64,000 nucleotides of DNA from Arthrobacter globiformis NBRC 12137 (GCF_000238915.1 NZ_BAEG01000091.1:57133-121132); one strand, 5' to 3'; counted from the first letter of the stretch, positions 1 through 8,474 are shown. Notes: generated by a model from the sequence alone, not told the origin. Numbers and translations are program-made.

Positions 1-480
1 GCCGTCCAGGAAGCGCTGAAAAACCTGGGCACCAGCATGCGCTGGCCCATGTACGACCGCGACCCGATCGAAAACTGGGTGGCCGGCCGGATGGTCCTGA
101 TGGGCGACGCCGCGCACCCGATGTTGCAGTACCTCGCCCAGGGCGCCTGCCAGGCGCTCGAGGACGCGGCCGTGCTGCAGGACGCCAGCAACGGCACGGT
201 GTTCACCCCCGACGGCGTCAACCCCGGAGGCTGGGATGACGCCATCAGGGAATTCAACAACGTCCGCGCCGGCCGCACCGCACGGGTCCAGCGCACCGCC
301 CGCATCTGGGGCGAATCCTGGCACGTCTCCGGACTGGCCCGGTCGCTGCGCAACCTGCTGTTCAAGAGCCGGAAGGACAACAACTTCCAGTACAACGACT
401 GGCTGTACGGCCAGGACGGCGACGGCGTTCCGGCCGCAGCGGTTCCGGCGTCGTCCGTGCGGGCAACGGTTCCGGCGTAG
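1..480 (+). CDS. FAD-dependent aromatic monooxygenase, C-terminal part (3-hydroxybenzoate 6-hydroxylase / salicylate hydroxylase type)
   Basis: The frame is open from base 1, so this is the 3' end of a gene that begins outside the window; about 159 residues are visible. The motif GDAAHPMLQYLAQGA is the class A flavoprotein hydroxylase motif that contacts FAD. The C-terminal end (RTARVQRTARIWGE, then DWLYG) is typical of 3-hydroxybenzoate 6-monooxygenases, which make gentisate from 3-hydroxybenzoate using NADH and O2. The closely related salicylate hydroxylases cannot be excluded from the C-terminus alone. The reading frame ends in an Ala/Val-rich tail (about 20 residues beyond DWLYG) that looks like a lineage-specific extension. 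It is followed immediately by tandem repeats, so no terminator is evident. Confidence 0.85.
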   Translation, partial: AVQEALKNLGTSMRWPMYDRDPIENWVAGRMVLMGDAAHPMLQYLAQGACQALEDAAVLQDASNGTVFTPDGVNPGGWDDAIREFNNVRAGRTARVQRTARIWGESWHVSGLARSLRNLLFKSRKDNNFQYNDWLYGQDGDGVPAAAVPASSVRATVPA

Positions 481-507
481 GGAACCGTACCGGGCGGGAG
501 CATGCAG

Positions 508-610
508 TCTGAAAGCCCCGCGCTGTCTGAAAGCCCTGTGCTGTCTGAAAGCCCTGTGCTGCCTGAAAGCCCTGTGCTGCCTGAAAGCCCTGTGCAACCT
601 GAAAGCATTG
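508..610. repeat. 18-bp tandem repeat, five full copies and a partial sixth
   Basis: The unit is TCTGAAAGCCCTGTGCTG. Copies start at 508, 526, 544, 562 and 580, with a truncated copy at 598. Copies 2 and 3 are identical; the others differ at the first base or in the last few. The array lies between the monooxygenase stop and the HAD-like gene. A small frame starting at 502 reads through it as a Ser-Glu-Ser-Pro-Val-Leu repeat, but it has no properly spaced ribosome binding site and I do not call it a gene. Confidence 0.9.
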
Positions 611-674
611 CCCCGTCCGGCGGGCGTTCCGTAGCGTTGGGTCCATCGCCGGTAGCAGGCGTAGGAGGAATGCC

Positions 675-1274
675 GTGGGAAATGCCGCGCAGAGTGGAGA
701 CCCAGCGCCGAATGGAGACCCGGCGCTGAATGGAGACCCGACGCTGCATGAACACCCGGCCGCCCAGGTCACCCTGTACCTGGACGTGGACGGCGTCGTG
801 TGCCCGTTCGGCCCCACGGGAACCACACCCTGGGGCTCAGCATGGCACTATGCCTATGCCGGAATGCTGGAAGTGGCTTACGCGGTGGAGCTGGTGGCGG
901 CCCTGAACCGACTGACGCTGTGGCCCGGTCTGCGTTTCGTCTGGCTCACCAGCTGGGAGGAACTGGCGCCTGCAGTACTCTGCCCGGTCACCGGGCTGGA
1001 GGGAAGCTTGTGGCCTGTTCTGACCGCAGACGGGGCGGGAAGCGGTGCGGAGTGGTGGAAGCTGGAAGCCATCCAGGCGGATGTGGGCAGGAACACGCCG
1101 GAGCGCATCGTCTGGGTGGACGACCAGCTCGCCTTCGAGGGCCGCGCGCAGGCCTGGGCCCGGATCCTTGGCCGCCGTGCCATGCTGGTCTCGCCGGATC
1201 CCCGGACCGGACTGTCGCCGGGCGAGCTGGAAGCCATCCGCGCCTTCGCCCGGCACCCGGACCGGCAGGTGTGA
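675..1274 (+). CDS. HAD-superfamily-like protein with repeat-derived N-terminus
   Basis: This is a 199-residue protein. The GTG start at 675 is chosen because AGGAGG lies 6 nt upstream (663-668). The motif LYLDVDGVVCPFG at about residue 34 is the HAD nucleophile motif (DxDG variant). VWVDDQ near residue 150 would supply the downstream acidic pair. The arrangement resembles the small HAD-like domains annotated as HAD_SAK in RNA-repair proteins, but the substrate is unknown. The first 30 residues are made of imperfect six-residue repeats (SGDPAP, NGDPAL, NGDPTL), encoded by an 18-bp tandem repeat at about 690-750. No operon partner is evident. Confidence 0.65.
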   Translation: MGNAAQSGDPAPNGDPALNGDPTLHEHPAAQVTLYLDVDGVVCPFGPTGTTPWGSAWHYAYAGMLEVAYAVELVAALNRLTLWPGLRFVWLTSWEELAPAVLCPVTGLEGSLWPVLTADGAGSGAEWWKLEAIQADVGRNTPERIVWVDDQLAFEGRAQAWARILGRRAMLVSPDPRTGLSPGELEAIRAFARHPDRQV

Positions 1275-1373
1275 CAGCACCTGCGCGGTGCAGGTTTGAC
1301 CTCGTCTGCAGGGCGCGTACGATCGATAGGGTTTCAAGCCCGCCCTGCAGCTTCGCTACCCCACCCGGAGACG

Positions 1374-1401
1374 TTTTCTTTAACATCGGGTGAACTATGC
1401 T
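1374..1401. promoter_or_regulatory. Possible PHO box and -10 element upstream of the phosphate transporter
   Basis: Read on the minus strand, 1395-1385 is GTTCACCCGAT, which fits the 11-bp PhoP direct-repeat unit of actinobacteria (core GTTCACC). The adjacent 11 bp (1384-1374) is a weaker second unit, GTTAAAGAAAA. A TATGCT hexamer at 1396-1401 abuts the site and could be the -10 of the transporter gene. Phosphate-dependent control is inference. Confidence 0.35.
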
Positions 1402-1461
1402 GTGCAGTGCAGGCAGGGGAAGTGGAACTGCTGAACGTAGACTCTGCAGATTGGGCAACAG

Positions 1462-2691
1462 GTGGACATCACCTTCATGGTGGCGCTGGTCATTGCGCTG
1501 GCATTATTTTTCGATTTCACGAACGGGTTCCATGACACCGCAAACGCGATGGCCACGCCCATTGCCACCGGTGCCATCAAGCCGAAGACTGCGGTTGCCC
1601 TCGCGGCGGCCCTGAACCTGGTTGGCGCGTTCCTGTCTACGGAAGTCGCCAAAACGGTCTCGGGCGGCATCATCCGCGAGGGGTCAGGCGGCGTCCAGAT
1701 CACCCCTGACATCATTTTCGCCGGCCTTATGGGCGCCATCCTGTGGAACATGATCACCTGGCTCAAGGGACTGCCCTCCAGTTCATCCCATGCGCTCTTC
1801 GGCGGCCTCATCGGTGCCGCAATCGCGGGCATCGGATTCCACACCGTCAACCTTGAGACGCTGCTCCAAAAAGTCATTCTGCCCGCAGTCTTCGCCCCGG
1901 TCATTGCAGGTCTTGTGGCCTACGTCTGCACCCGCATCGCCTACGCGCTCACCTCACGGCACGATCCGGAGACAGGCAGCAAGCTCACGCAGAAGCGTGG
2001 CGGCTTCCGGACCGGCCAGATCTTCACCTCCAGCCTGGTGGCCCTGGCGCACGGCACCAATGATGCCCAGAAGACCATGGGCATCATCACCCTGGTGCTG
2101 ATCGCGGCCGGGACACAGGATCCCGGTTCGGGCCCGCAGCTATGGGTGATCACGGCGTGCGCACTCGCCATCGCCATCGGAACGTACGCCGGCGGCTGGC
2201 GCATCATCCGGACCATGGGCGCCGGGCTCACCGAGGTGAAGCCCGCCCAGGGCTTCGCGGCCGAGTCAAGCACCGCCTCCGCCATTCTGGCCTCTTCGCA
2301 CCTCGGCTTTGCCCTGTCCACCACGCAGGTGGCATCCGGATCAGTGATCGGCTCGGGCATGGGCCGCAGGGGAACCACGGTGCGCTGGGGCATGGTGGGG
2401 CGCATCGCCCTCGGCTGGCTGTTCACGCTGCCGGCGGCCGGCATCGTGGGTGCTTTGACCGCCCTGCTGGTCAAGACCGGGGTTGTCGGTGTGGTGATCG
2501 CGGCCGTGGCCGGCACCGCGGCGGTGCTGTACATGTTCCTGGTGTCCCGCAAATCCCAGGTGGGCCACCACAACGCCGTTGAAGTCGAAGAGGCCGGGCA
2601 GGCTGTCCGCTTCGCGAAGAAGAAGGCCCTCGCCAGGGCCCGCGCCGCCGAGCGCGCCAGGAACAACAACCCGAAGGGCCCGCAGCGATGA
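1462..2691 (+). CDS. pit: Inorganic phosphate transporter, PiT family
   Basis: This 409-residue integral membrane protein belongs to the low-affinity, cation-coupled phosphate permeases. Both halves carry the family repeat: FDFTNGFHDTANAMAT near residue 14 and LAHGTNDAQKTMGI near residue 195. There are about ten hydrophobic segments, with a basic cytoplasmic tail (KKKALARARAAERARNN). The start is GTG at 1462; a later in-frame ATG at residue 6 is the alternative. The stop overlaps the next start as ATGA, so the small downstream membrane protein is probably translationally coupled. No PhoU-like (pit accessory) gene is seen next to it. Confidence 0.93.
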   Translation: MDITFMVALVIALALFFDFTNGFHDTANAMATPIATGAIKPKTAVALAAALNLVGAFLSTEVAKTVSGGIIREGSGGVQITPDIIFAGLMGAILWNMITWLKGLPSSSSHALFGGLIGAAIAGIGFHTVNLETLLQKVILPAVFAPVIAGLVAYVCTRIAYALTSRHDPETGSKLTQKRGGFRTGQIFTSSLVALAHGTNDAQKTMGIITLVLIAAGTQDPGSGPQLWVITACALAIAIGTYAGGWRIIRTMGAGLTEVKPAQGFAAESSTASAILASSHLGFALSTTQVASGSVIGSGMGRRGTTVRWGMVGRIALGWLFTLPAAGIVGALTALLVKTGVVGVVIAAVAGTAAVLYMFLVSRKSQVGHHNAVEVEEAGQAVRFAKKKALARARAAERARNNNPKGPQR

Positions 2692-2909
2692 AGTGGTTGG
2701 AACTCGTCACCGTGGCAGGTGCCACACTGATCGCAGCCGTGACCGTCGTGGTCCTCTATTCCCTCGGAGTCCGGCTTACGGCCATCGCCGGTGACCGGCA
2801 GGTCGCCGCGCCCGTTTGGGTCAAGTACCTCTCCTACATCTGCTTCGGGCTCTGCGGCGTCGCCGTGCTGTTCGGGCTCTACCTGATCATTCCGTACTTC
2901 AGCGGCTAG
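2688..2909 (+). CDS. Small two-span membrane protein coupled to pit
   Basis: This 73-residue protein has two hydrophobic segments, about residues 5-28 and 45-70, joined by a short polar loop. Its ATG overlaps the pit stop codon (ATGA), so it is expected to be made together with the phosphate transporter. I do not recognise a family. Small membrane proteins in this position are common downstream of actinobacterial pit genes. A role in the assembly or stability of the transporter is inference only. Confidence 0.7.
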   Translation: MKWLELVTVAGATLIAAVTVVVLYSLGVRLTAIAGDRQVAAPVWVKYLSYICFGLCGVAVLFGLYLIIPYFSG

Positions 2910-2975
2910 CTGCACCGTCCGGCCGCGGACGGCCACGGGGCCGGGCTGCCCCTGTGAACCTCCATCCGGAGTGGC

Positions 2976-2981
2976 TAGGCT
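2976..2981 (+). promoter_or_regulatory. -10 element of a leaderless promoter (DHFR-like gene)
   Basis: TAGGCT ends exactly 6 nt before the ATG at 2988, so transcription should start at or next to the start codon. No Shine-Dalgarno sequence is present. Confidence 0.6.
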
Positions 2982-2987
2982 GGGCCC

Positions 2988-3541
2988 ATGCCCAGTGTCC
3001 AGTATTATGTTGCGTCCTCCCTCGACGGCTTCATCGCCACCGCAGACGACGATCTTGCCTGGCTGCTGCAGTTCGACGGCTTCGAAGGCGGCAAGGAAAG
3101 CTACGAAACCTTCATGGTGGCGTCGGCTGCATCGCCATGGGCGGGACTACCTACGAGTGGCTGATGGAGCACGAACCCGGCAACTGGCCCTACCCAGGCA
3201 CGCCCTGCTGGATCTTCACCCACCACGAGTTCAGCGCCCCGCCGGGGGCAGACATCACATTCGTGCGCGGCGAAGTGACCGAATTCATCGACGACCTCCG
3301 GCGTGACGCCGGCGGCAAAAACATCTGGATGGTGGGCGGCGGCGAGCTCGCCGCCCAGTTCGCCGACGCCGGCCTGCTGGACGAACTGATCGTCTCGGTC
3401 ATCCCCGTGGTGCTTGGCGGCGGAAAGCGGCTGCTTCCCCTCGTCCAGGGCCCGACGGCGCCACTTGAGTTGCAGGAGGCACGTCCCCAGGGGCGGGGGA
3501 TCGTGGAGCTCCGGTACAGGTGGCCTGCGCGCCAGCCTTAG
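2988..3541 (+). pseudogene. DHFR/RibD C-terminal-like reductase broken by a frameshift
   Basis: The first frame starts at ATG 2988 (MPSVQYYVASSLDGFIAT) and runs 58 codons to a TGA near 3164. The rest of the protein (GCIAMGGTTYEWLMEHE, then the conserved NIWMVGGGELAAQFADAGLLDELI) continues in a second frame to the TAG at 3539-3541. The frames diverge between about 3112 and 3122, within TTCATGGTGGCGTCGG. Restoring one base there (for example a C after ATGG) would give a continuous protein of about 184 residues of the usual family length. Intact homologues are NADPH-dependent reductases of unknown substrate in the dihydrofolate reductase family. Codon usage downstream of the break is normal, so the lesion is recent or a sequencing error. 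Confidence 0.8.
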
Positions 3542-3573
3542 GGCGCGTTGGTCATCTGTCTACGGTTTTCTGC

Positions 3574-4152
3574 CTACCGGCCCGTGTCCCGGATGAGGTT
3601 GGTGATGCGCGCCGTGGACAGCCTGCGCCCCTGCTCGTCGGTCATCACGATTTCGTGGGTGGCCACCGTGCGGCCGAGGTGGATGGCCGTACAGGTTCCG
3701 GTCACCGTGCCGGCGGAAACGGCGCGGTGGTGGGTGGCGCCAACCTCAATGCCCAGCGCCTGGCGGCCGGGACCGGCATGCATCCCGGCGGCAAACGACC
3801 CCAGTGTTTCGGCCAGCACCACGTGTGCGCCGCCATGCAGGATGCCTGCCACCTGGGTATTCCCCTCCACCGGCATCGTGGCCACGCACCGTTCGGGGCT
3901 CATCTCCAGGAACCGGATCCCCATCTTCACCACCAAGGCACCGATGCCGTAGTCGGCAAGCCAGCCGTGGAGGTGTTCCGGGACGCCGGCGGCAAACAGC
4001 TCTTCCCTGAACTGTGCTTCCGCTGTGGCTTCCACCGCAGCTGGCGCTTCAACCGCGGCAGGCGTTTTGCCGGCGGGGCGTGGTTCCGCCGTCGGGCCGG
4101 CCTCTGTGGGGCTGGCCTCACCGGCGGGCCCGGGCGTGAAATTGTCCATCAT
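3574..4152 (-). CDS. Hotdog-fold thioesterase, PaaI family
   Basis: This protein of about 192 residues ends in a PaaI/YdiI-type hotdog domain over roughly its last 130 residues. The signature is GNTQVAGILHGGAHVVLAETLG, in which the HGG motif and the downstream acidic residue form the acyl-CoA hydrolase site. Substrates are probably aryl- or acyl-CoA esters; PaaI acts in phenylacetate breakdown, but no paa genes are here. The N-terminal 60 residues are low-complexity Pro/Ala/Glu. I take the start as ATG at 4152 or the next codon, 4149. The gene is divergent from polA with only about 20 bp between start codons, so its promoter must lie inside polA. Its stop converges on the DHFR-like pseudogene. 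Confidence 0.85.
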   Translation of the reverse strand: MMDNFTPGPAGEASPTEAGPTAEPRPAGKTPAAVEAPAAVEATAEAQFREELFAAGVPEHLHGWLADYGIGALVVKMGIRFLEMSPERCVATMPVEGNTQVAGILHGGAHVVLAETLGSFAAGMHAGPGRQALGIEVGATHHRAVSAGTVTGTCTAIHLGRTVATHEIVMTDEQGRRLSTARITNLIRDTGR

Positions 4153-4158
4153 GGCAAC

Positions 4159-4164
4159 TAGGCT
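4159..4164 (+). promoter_or_regulatory. -10 element of the polA promoter (leaderless)
   Basis: TAGGCT ends 7 nt before GTG 4172. This favours GTG 4172 over the earlier in-frame ATG 4151, which lies upstream of the -10. Confidence 0.55.
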
Positions 4165-4171
4165 GGCACCT

Positions 4172-6970
4172 GTGAGTGAAACAACCAAACCGGCCCCAAT
4201 TCCGTCCACAACCCAGACCCTTCAGGACATCGCGGTGTCCTCGCCGGACGCCCCGTCGGTGTCGGCCACCGAGGCCCCCGTTATTCCCCTGACGGAGCAG
4301 CCCCGGCTTCTGGTGCTGGACGGGCACTCCATGGCCTTCCGGGCCTTCTTCGCCCTCCCGGCCGACAAGTTCTCCACCGCCCGGGGCCAGCACACCAACG
4401 CGATCCACGGCTTTACGTCCATGCTCATCAACCTGATCAAGGAGCAGAAGCCCACCCACATCGCGGTCGCCTTCGACGTCTCGGATGACACCACTCACCG
4501 CAAGGCCGAGTACAGCGAGTACAAGGGCGGCCGCAACGAGACGCCCCGGGAAATGAGCGGCCAGATCGACCTCATCGACCAGGTCATGGGCGCGTGGGGC
4601 ATCAAGACCATCAAGATGCCCGGCTACGAGGCGGACGACATCCTGGCCACGCTCGCCGCCATGGGTGAAAAGGCCGGTTACGAGGTTCTGCTCGTATCTG
4701 GGGACCGTGACGCCTTCCAGCTCATCACCGACAACGTGTTCGTGCTGTACCCGAAGAAAGGTGTCAGCGACATCCCGCGCATGGACGCCGCCGCCGTTGA
4801 GGCCAAGTACTTCGTCAGCCCCTCGCGCTACTCGGACCTCGCGGCCCTGGTGGGCGAGACCGCGGACAACCTGCCGGGCGTCCCCGGCGTCGGTCCCAAG
4901 ACGGCAGCCAAGTGGATCAACCTCTATGGCGGCCTCGAAGGCGTGCTGGAACACGTCGATGCCATCGGCGGAAAGGTGGGGGACTCGCTGCGCGCCAACG
5001 TCGACGCCGTCAAGCGCAACCGGAAACTGAACCAGCTCCACACCGACCTTGACCTGCCGGTGACGCTGGACGAACTGGCTGATCCACGGCCGGACCAGCA
5101 GGCGCTGGAGGATCTCTTCGACGAGCTCGAATTCAAGACCATCCGCACCCGGCTCTTCGACCTTTACGCCAGCGAAGCCCCGGCGCCGGAGCGCGAAGCC
5201 CTGGAGACCAGGGACTTCACCACGCTGACGGACGCCGACGCGCTCCGGGCCTTCCTCGAGGCCGGGACCGATCAGCGGTCCGCCCTCGCCGTGGACGTGC
5301 TGCCCGGCCGGATCGGCGAGGACGCGGACGCCGTCGCGATCGTGCGGGACGATGCCGCGGCCTACGTCGACCTCACCACGCTGGACGCCGAGGCGGAAAA
5401 CGTGCTGGCCCAGTGGCTCCGGGACGCGGGATCCCCGAAGGTGACGCACGGCTACAAGGCGGCGCTGAAGGCACTGGCCAACCGCGGGTTCGGCCTGGAG
5501 GGCGTGGTGGATGACACCTCCATCTCCGGCTACCTCATCCAGCCCGACCGCCGCACCTATGAACTGGCCGAACTGGCCCAGTTCCACCTGAACATCCACA
5601 TCACGCCCGAGGCCGCCAAGGCGGGCCAGCTGGAGCTGGCATTCGACGACGACGACGCCGCGGCGTCCGGCGCGCTGGTCCAGGTGGCCGCCGTCGTCCA
5701 CAAGCTGAGCCAGTACTTCGAATCGGAACTGAAGGACCGCAAGGCCGAGGACCTGCTGGCCACGCTGGAGCTGCCGGTGGCCCGTGTCCTGGCGGACATG
5801 GAGACGGCCGGTATCGCCGTCTCCCTGGAGCTGATGGAGGAACAGCTGGCGGATCTGGCCAGGGTGATCGACGACGCCCAGGAACGGGCGTTCGCCGCGA
5901 TCGGCCACGAGGTGAACCTCGGTTCGCCGAAGCAGCTGCAGACCGTCCTCTTCGAGGAGCTGCAACTGCCCAAGACCAAGAAGATCAAGTCCGGCTACAC
6001 CACGGATGCCGCTTCCCTGAAGAACCTGCTGGAGAAAACCGGGCACGAATTCCTGGTCCAGCTCATGGCGCACCGTGAATCCGCGAAGCTGCGGCAGATG
6101 GTGGAGACACTCAAGAAGTCCGTGGCGGAGGACGGGCGCATCCACACCACCTACGCCCAGAACGTGGCCGCCACCGGGCGCATCTCGTCCAACAACCCCA
6201 ACCTGCAGAACATCCCGATCCGCAGCGAGGAAGGCCGCCGCGTGCGTGGCATCTTCGTGGTCAGTGACGGCTACGAGTGCCTGCTGTCCGCTGACTACTC
6301 GCAGATCGAAATGCGGATCATGGCACACCTGTCCGGGGACGCCGGACTGATCGAGGCCTACCGCGAAGGGGAGGACCTGCACCGCTTCGTCGGCTCGTCC
6401 ATCTTCCACGTGCCGCCGGCCGAGGTCACCAGCGCGATGCGTTCCAAGGTCAAGGCCATGTCCTACGGTCTGGCCTACGGTCTGACGTCCTTCGGGCTGT
6501 CCAAGCAGCTCGAGATCTCGGTGGACGAGGCCAGGAACCTCATGAAGGACTACTTCGACCGGTTTGGTGCCGTACGTGACTACCTGCGCGGCGTGGTGGA
6601 CCAGGCCAGGGTAGACGGCTACACCGCCACGATCGAAGGCCGGCGCCGCTACCTGCCGGACCTCACCAGCACGGACCGGCAGCTACGTGAGAACGCTGAA
6701 CGCATTGCCCTGAACTCGCCCATCCAGGGTTCGGCCGCGGACATCATCAAGCGGGCCATGCTGGGCGTGCATTCGGAGCTCGCCGCGCAGGGACTGAAAT
6801 CACGCATGCTGCTGCAGGTCCATGACGAACTGGTGCTCGAAGTGGCCAAGGGCGAACGTGAGGCAGTCGAAAAGCTCGTCACTGAGCAGATGGCCGCCGC
6901 CGCTGAACTCAGCGTGCCGCTGGAAGTCCAGATCGGCGTCGGCACCAGCTGGTACGACGCCGGCCACTAG
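4172..6970 (+). CDS. polA: DNA polymerase I
   Basis: This 932-residue enzyme fills gaps in nucleotide-excision repair and processes Okazaki fragments. The 5'-3' exonuclease/FEN domain begins at about residue 45 (RLLVLDGHSMAFRAFFAL) and includes GYEADDILAT and VGETADNLPGVPGVG. The middle 3'-5' exonuclease domain is degenerate, as in other actinobacterial PolA proteins; the DxE active-site motif is not visible. The polymerase domain carries motif A (SADYSQIEMRI, about residue 706), the O-helix (RSKVKAMSYGLAYG, about 757) and motif C (QVHDEL, about 882). GTG 4172 is preferred because of the leaderless promoter. A hairpin follows the stop. Several uvr genes lie in the same window. Confidence 0.97.
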   Translation: MSETTKPAPIPSTTQTLQDIAVSSPDAPSVSATEAPVIPLTEQPRLLVLDGHSMAFRAFFALPADKFSTARGQHTNAIHGFTSMLINLIKEQKPTHIAVAFDVSDDTTHRKAEYSEYKGGRNETPREMSGQIDLIDQVMGAWGIKTIKMPGYEADDILATLAAMGEKAGYEVLLVSGDRDAFQLITDNVFVLYPKKGVSDIPRMDAAAVEAKYFVSPSRYSDLAALVGETADNLPGVPGVGPKTAAKWINLYGGLEGVLEHVDAIGGKVGDSLRANVDAVKRNRKLNQLHTDLDLPVTLDELADPRPDQQALEDLFDELEFKTIRTRLFDLYASEAPAPEREALETRDFTTLTDADALRAFLEAGTDQRSALAVDVLPGRIGEDADAVAIVRDDAAAYVDLTTLDAEAENVLAQWLRDAGSPKVTHGYKAALKALANRGFGLEGVVDDTSISGYLIQPDRRTYELAELAQFHLNIHITPEAAKAGQLELAFDDDDAAASGALVQVAAVVHKLSQYFESELKDRKAEDLLATLELPVARVLADMETAGIAVSLELMEEQLADLARVIDDAQERAFAAIGHEVNLGSPKQLQTVLFEELQLPKTKKIKSGYTTDAASLKNLLEKTGHEFLVQLMAHRESAKLRQMVETLKKSVAEDGRIHTTYAQNVAATGRISSNNPNLQNIPIRSEEGRRVRGIFVVSDGYECLLSADYSQIEMRIMAHLSGDAGLIEAYREGEDLHRFVGSSIFHVPPAEVTSAMRSKVKAMSYGLAYGLTSFGLSKQLEISVDEARNLMKDYFDRFGAVRDYLRGVVDQARVDGYTATIEGRRRYLPDLTSTDRQLRENAERIALNSPIQGSAADIIKRAMLGVHSELAAQGLKSRMLLQVHDELVLEVAKGEREAVEKLVTEQMAAAAELSVPLEVQIGVGTSWYDAGH

Positions 6971-6985
6971 GCAAGTACACGACGC

Positions 6986-7014
6986 GCGCAGGGCACTCTA
7001 CGGGTGCCCTGCGC
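6986..7014 (+). terminator. Hairpin downstream of polA
   Basis: An 11-bp perfect stem (GCGCAGGGCAC pairing with GTGCCCTGCGC) encloses a 7-nt loop 15 bp after the polA stop. There is no strong U tract; the U-poor form is usual in high-GC genomes. Confidence 0.6.
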
Positions 7015-7065
7015 GTCACTGATTTCGGGTTTACATCATTCATCGGTTCAAGGGGGAGCGGGCAC

Positions 7066-8355
7066 GTGGCGGACAAGTACGAGATCAGGCGGTTCAGGGC
7101 GGCGGAGAAGGATGCGCCCGACTACGCCCGGGGAACCGATTGGCTCCAGGCGGTGGGCTTCGGCTTCCACGACAGCCGCCGCAGCGACGAGTTCGTGGAC
7201 AAGATCATGGCCATGTACCGGCGCGACGACCGCGAGCTGACTGGCGTCTACCAGACCGGCGACGTGGCACCGCATTCCCTGGCGGCGGACATTCCCGTGG
7301 CCACGTTCGGCACGCTCCGCAAGGACCTTAACGTCGGCTACGGCCGCCAGCTCCGGACGCACATGGTCACGGCCGTGACAGTGCGCGGGACGCACCGGCG
7401 CCAAGGCCTCCTGCGCCGCATGATGACCGAAGACCTCACCGCGGCGAAGGCGGAGGGGCTGGCGATGGCCGCGCTGACCGCGTCGGAGGGGTCGATTTAC
7501 GGCCGGTTCGGTTACGGCGTCGCAACATCCGAGCGCAGCATCAAGGTGGACACCGGGCCCCGCTTCGGCCTCCGCCACGTGCCGTCGGGAACGGTGGAGA
7601 TTGCCGACCGCAAGGTGCTCCTGGAGCTTGCCCCCGAAGTGTTCGAACGCGTCCACCGGAACACTCCCGGGTCGATCGTCCGGCAGGAGGCCTACCGGCA
7701 GAACGTCTCAGGGACAATCGGCCGTGACGGCAACGAAGACGAAGGCATCAAGTGCGCGCTGCACTATGACGCGGACGGAACCGTGGACGGCTACGTGTCC
7801 TACAAGTTCGCCGGCTGGGACACCAAACCGTACACCGTGGAGGTGGTGGACCTCGTGGCCGCCACCGACGCCGCGTACCTGGAACTGTGGCAGTTTCTCG
7901 GCAGCATCGACCTCATCCAGCGGGTCAGCTGGTCGGACGCTCCGGTGGACGATCCGCTGGTCTGGGCCCTGTCGGACCCTCGCTGCGTCGAAGCATCCGA
8001 TCACAGGGACATGCTGTGGCTCCGGATCCTGGACAGTGTCGGCGCACTCGGCGCCAGGCGCTATCCGGTGGACGGCACTCTGGTCCTGGGCATTGAGGAC
8101 CCGCTGGGCTTCGCCGGCGGCACCTTCATCCTTGACGCCAGGGGCGGCGAGGCCACCGTTTCCGCGGCGCCCACGGATACGCAGCCGGACCTGTCGATGG
8201 ACGTGGCGGACCTTGCCTCCATTTACCTCGGCGCGGTCTGCCCCGTCACGCTGAAGGCTGCGGGCCGGATCCTGGAGCACACACCAGGTGCCGCACACCA
8301 AGCGCAGCTAATGTTCGCCGTCGAACGTGCGCCACACTGCCTGACGCATTTCTAG
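7066..8355 (+). CDS. Eis-like GNAT N-acetyltransferase
   Basis: This 429-residue protein has the layout of the Eis family: an N-terminal GNAT domain, a second GNAT-like half and a C-terminal SCP2-like domain. The acetyl-CoA site is visible as VRGTHRRQGLLRRMM (about residues 105-120), followed by the conserved SEGSIYGRFGYG. The sequence ends at a Phe (LTHF), as Eis enzymes do; the terminal carboxylate is catalytic there. Eis proteins acetylate amines such as aminoglycosides or lysines, and the natural substrate is unknown. GTG 7066 is preceded by AAGGGGGAG at a usable distance. The gene appears to be monocistronic. Confidence 0.88.
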   Translation: MADKYEIRRFRAAEKDAPDYARGTDWLQAVGFGFHDSRRSDEFVDKIMAMYRRDDRELTGVYQTGDVAPHSLAADIPVATFGTLRKDLNVGYGRQLRTHMVTAVTVRGTHRRQGLLRRMMTEDLTAAKAEGLAMAALTASEGSIYGRFGYGVATSERSIKVDTGPRFGLRHVPSGTVEIADRKVLLELAPEVFERVHRNTPGSIVRQEAYRQNVSGTIGRDGNEDEGIKCALHYDADGTVDGYVSYKFAGWDTKPYTVEVVDLVAATDAAYLELWQFLGSIDLIQRVSWSDAPVDDPLVWALSDPRCVEASDHRDMLWLRILDSVGALGARRYPVDGTLVLGIEDPLGFAGGTFILDARGGEATVSAAPTDTQPDLSMDVADLASIYLGAVCPVTLKAAGRILEHTPGAAHQAQLMFAVERAPHCLTHF

Positions 8356-8359
8356 CGCT

Positions 8360-8389
8360 TTGACCCTGCTTCGCGCTTGCCACTAGAAT
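8360..8389 (+). promoter_or_regulatory. Sigma-70-type promoter of rpsA
   Basis: TTGACC (8360-8365) and TAGAAT (8384-8389) are separated by 18 bp. The predicted start near 8396 gives a leader of about 150 nt before the rpsA ATG. Confidence 0.75.
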
Positions 8390-8474
8390 AAACGGGCGTG
8401 TACTACGTGCACGTTTTTTCTTCAATCCACAAAATCAGGATGACCAGGCACTTCCCTGCGAGGTGCCCGCACCT

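Noticed and set aside
502..729. Small gene encoding a Ser-Glu-Ser-Pro-Val-Leu repeat peptide
   Set aside because: It is the translation of the 18-bp repeat, without a properly spaced ribosome binding site, and overlaps the HAD-like gene start.
1296..1332. TTGACC with TAGGGT as the pit promoter
   Set aside because: The spacer is 25 bp, too long for a sigma-70-type promoter.
2816..2987. N-terminal extension of the DHFR-like frame upstream of 2988
   Set aside because: The residues are Arg-rich and overlap the small membrane protein in another frame; the family N-terminus starts at 2988 in a different frame, which shows the frameshift.
4118..6409. Long open frame on the minus strand opposite polA (about 760 codons)
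   Set aside because: It mirrors polA codons in high-GC DNA, has no family motifs and overlaps a certain gene.
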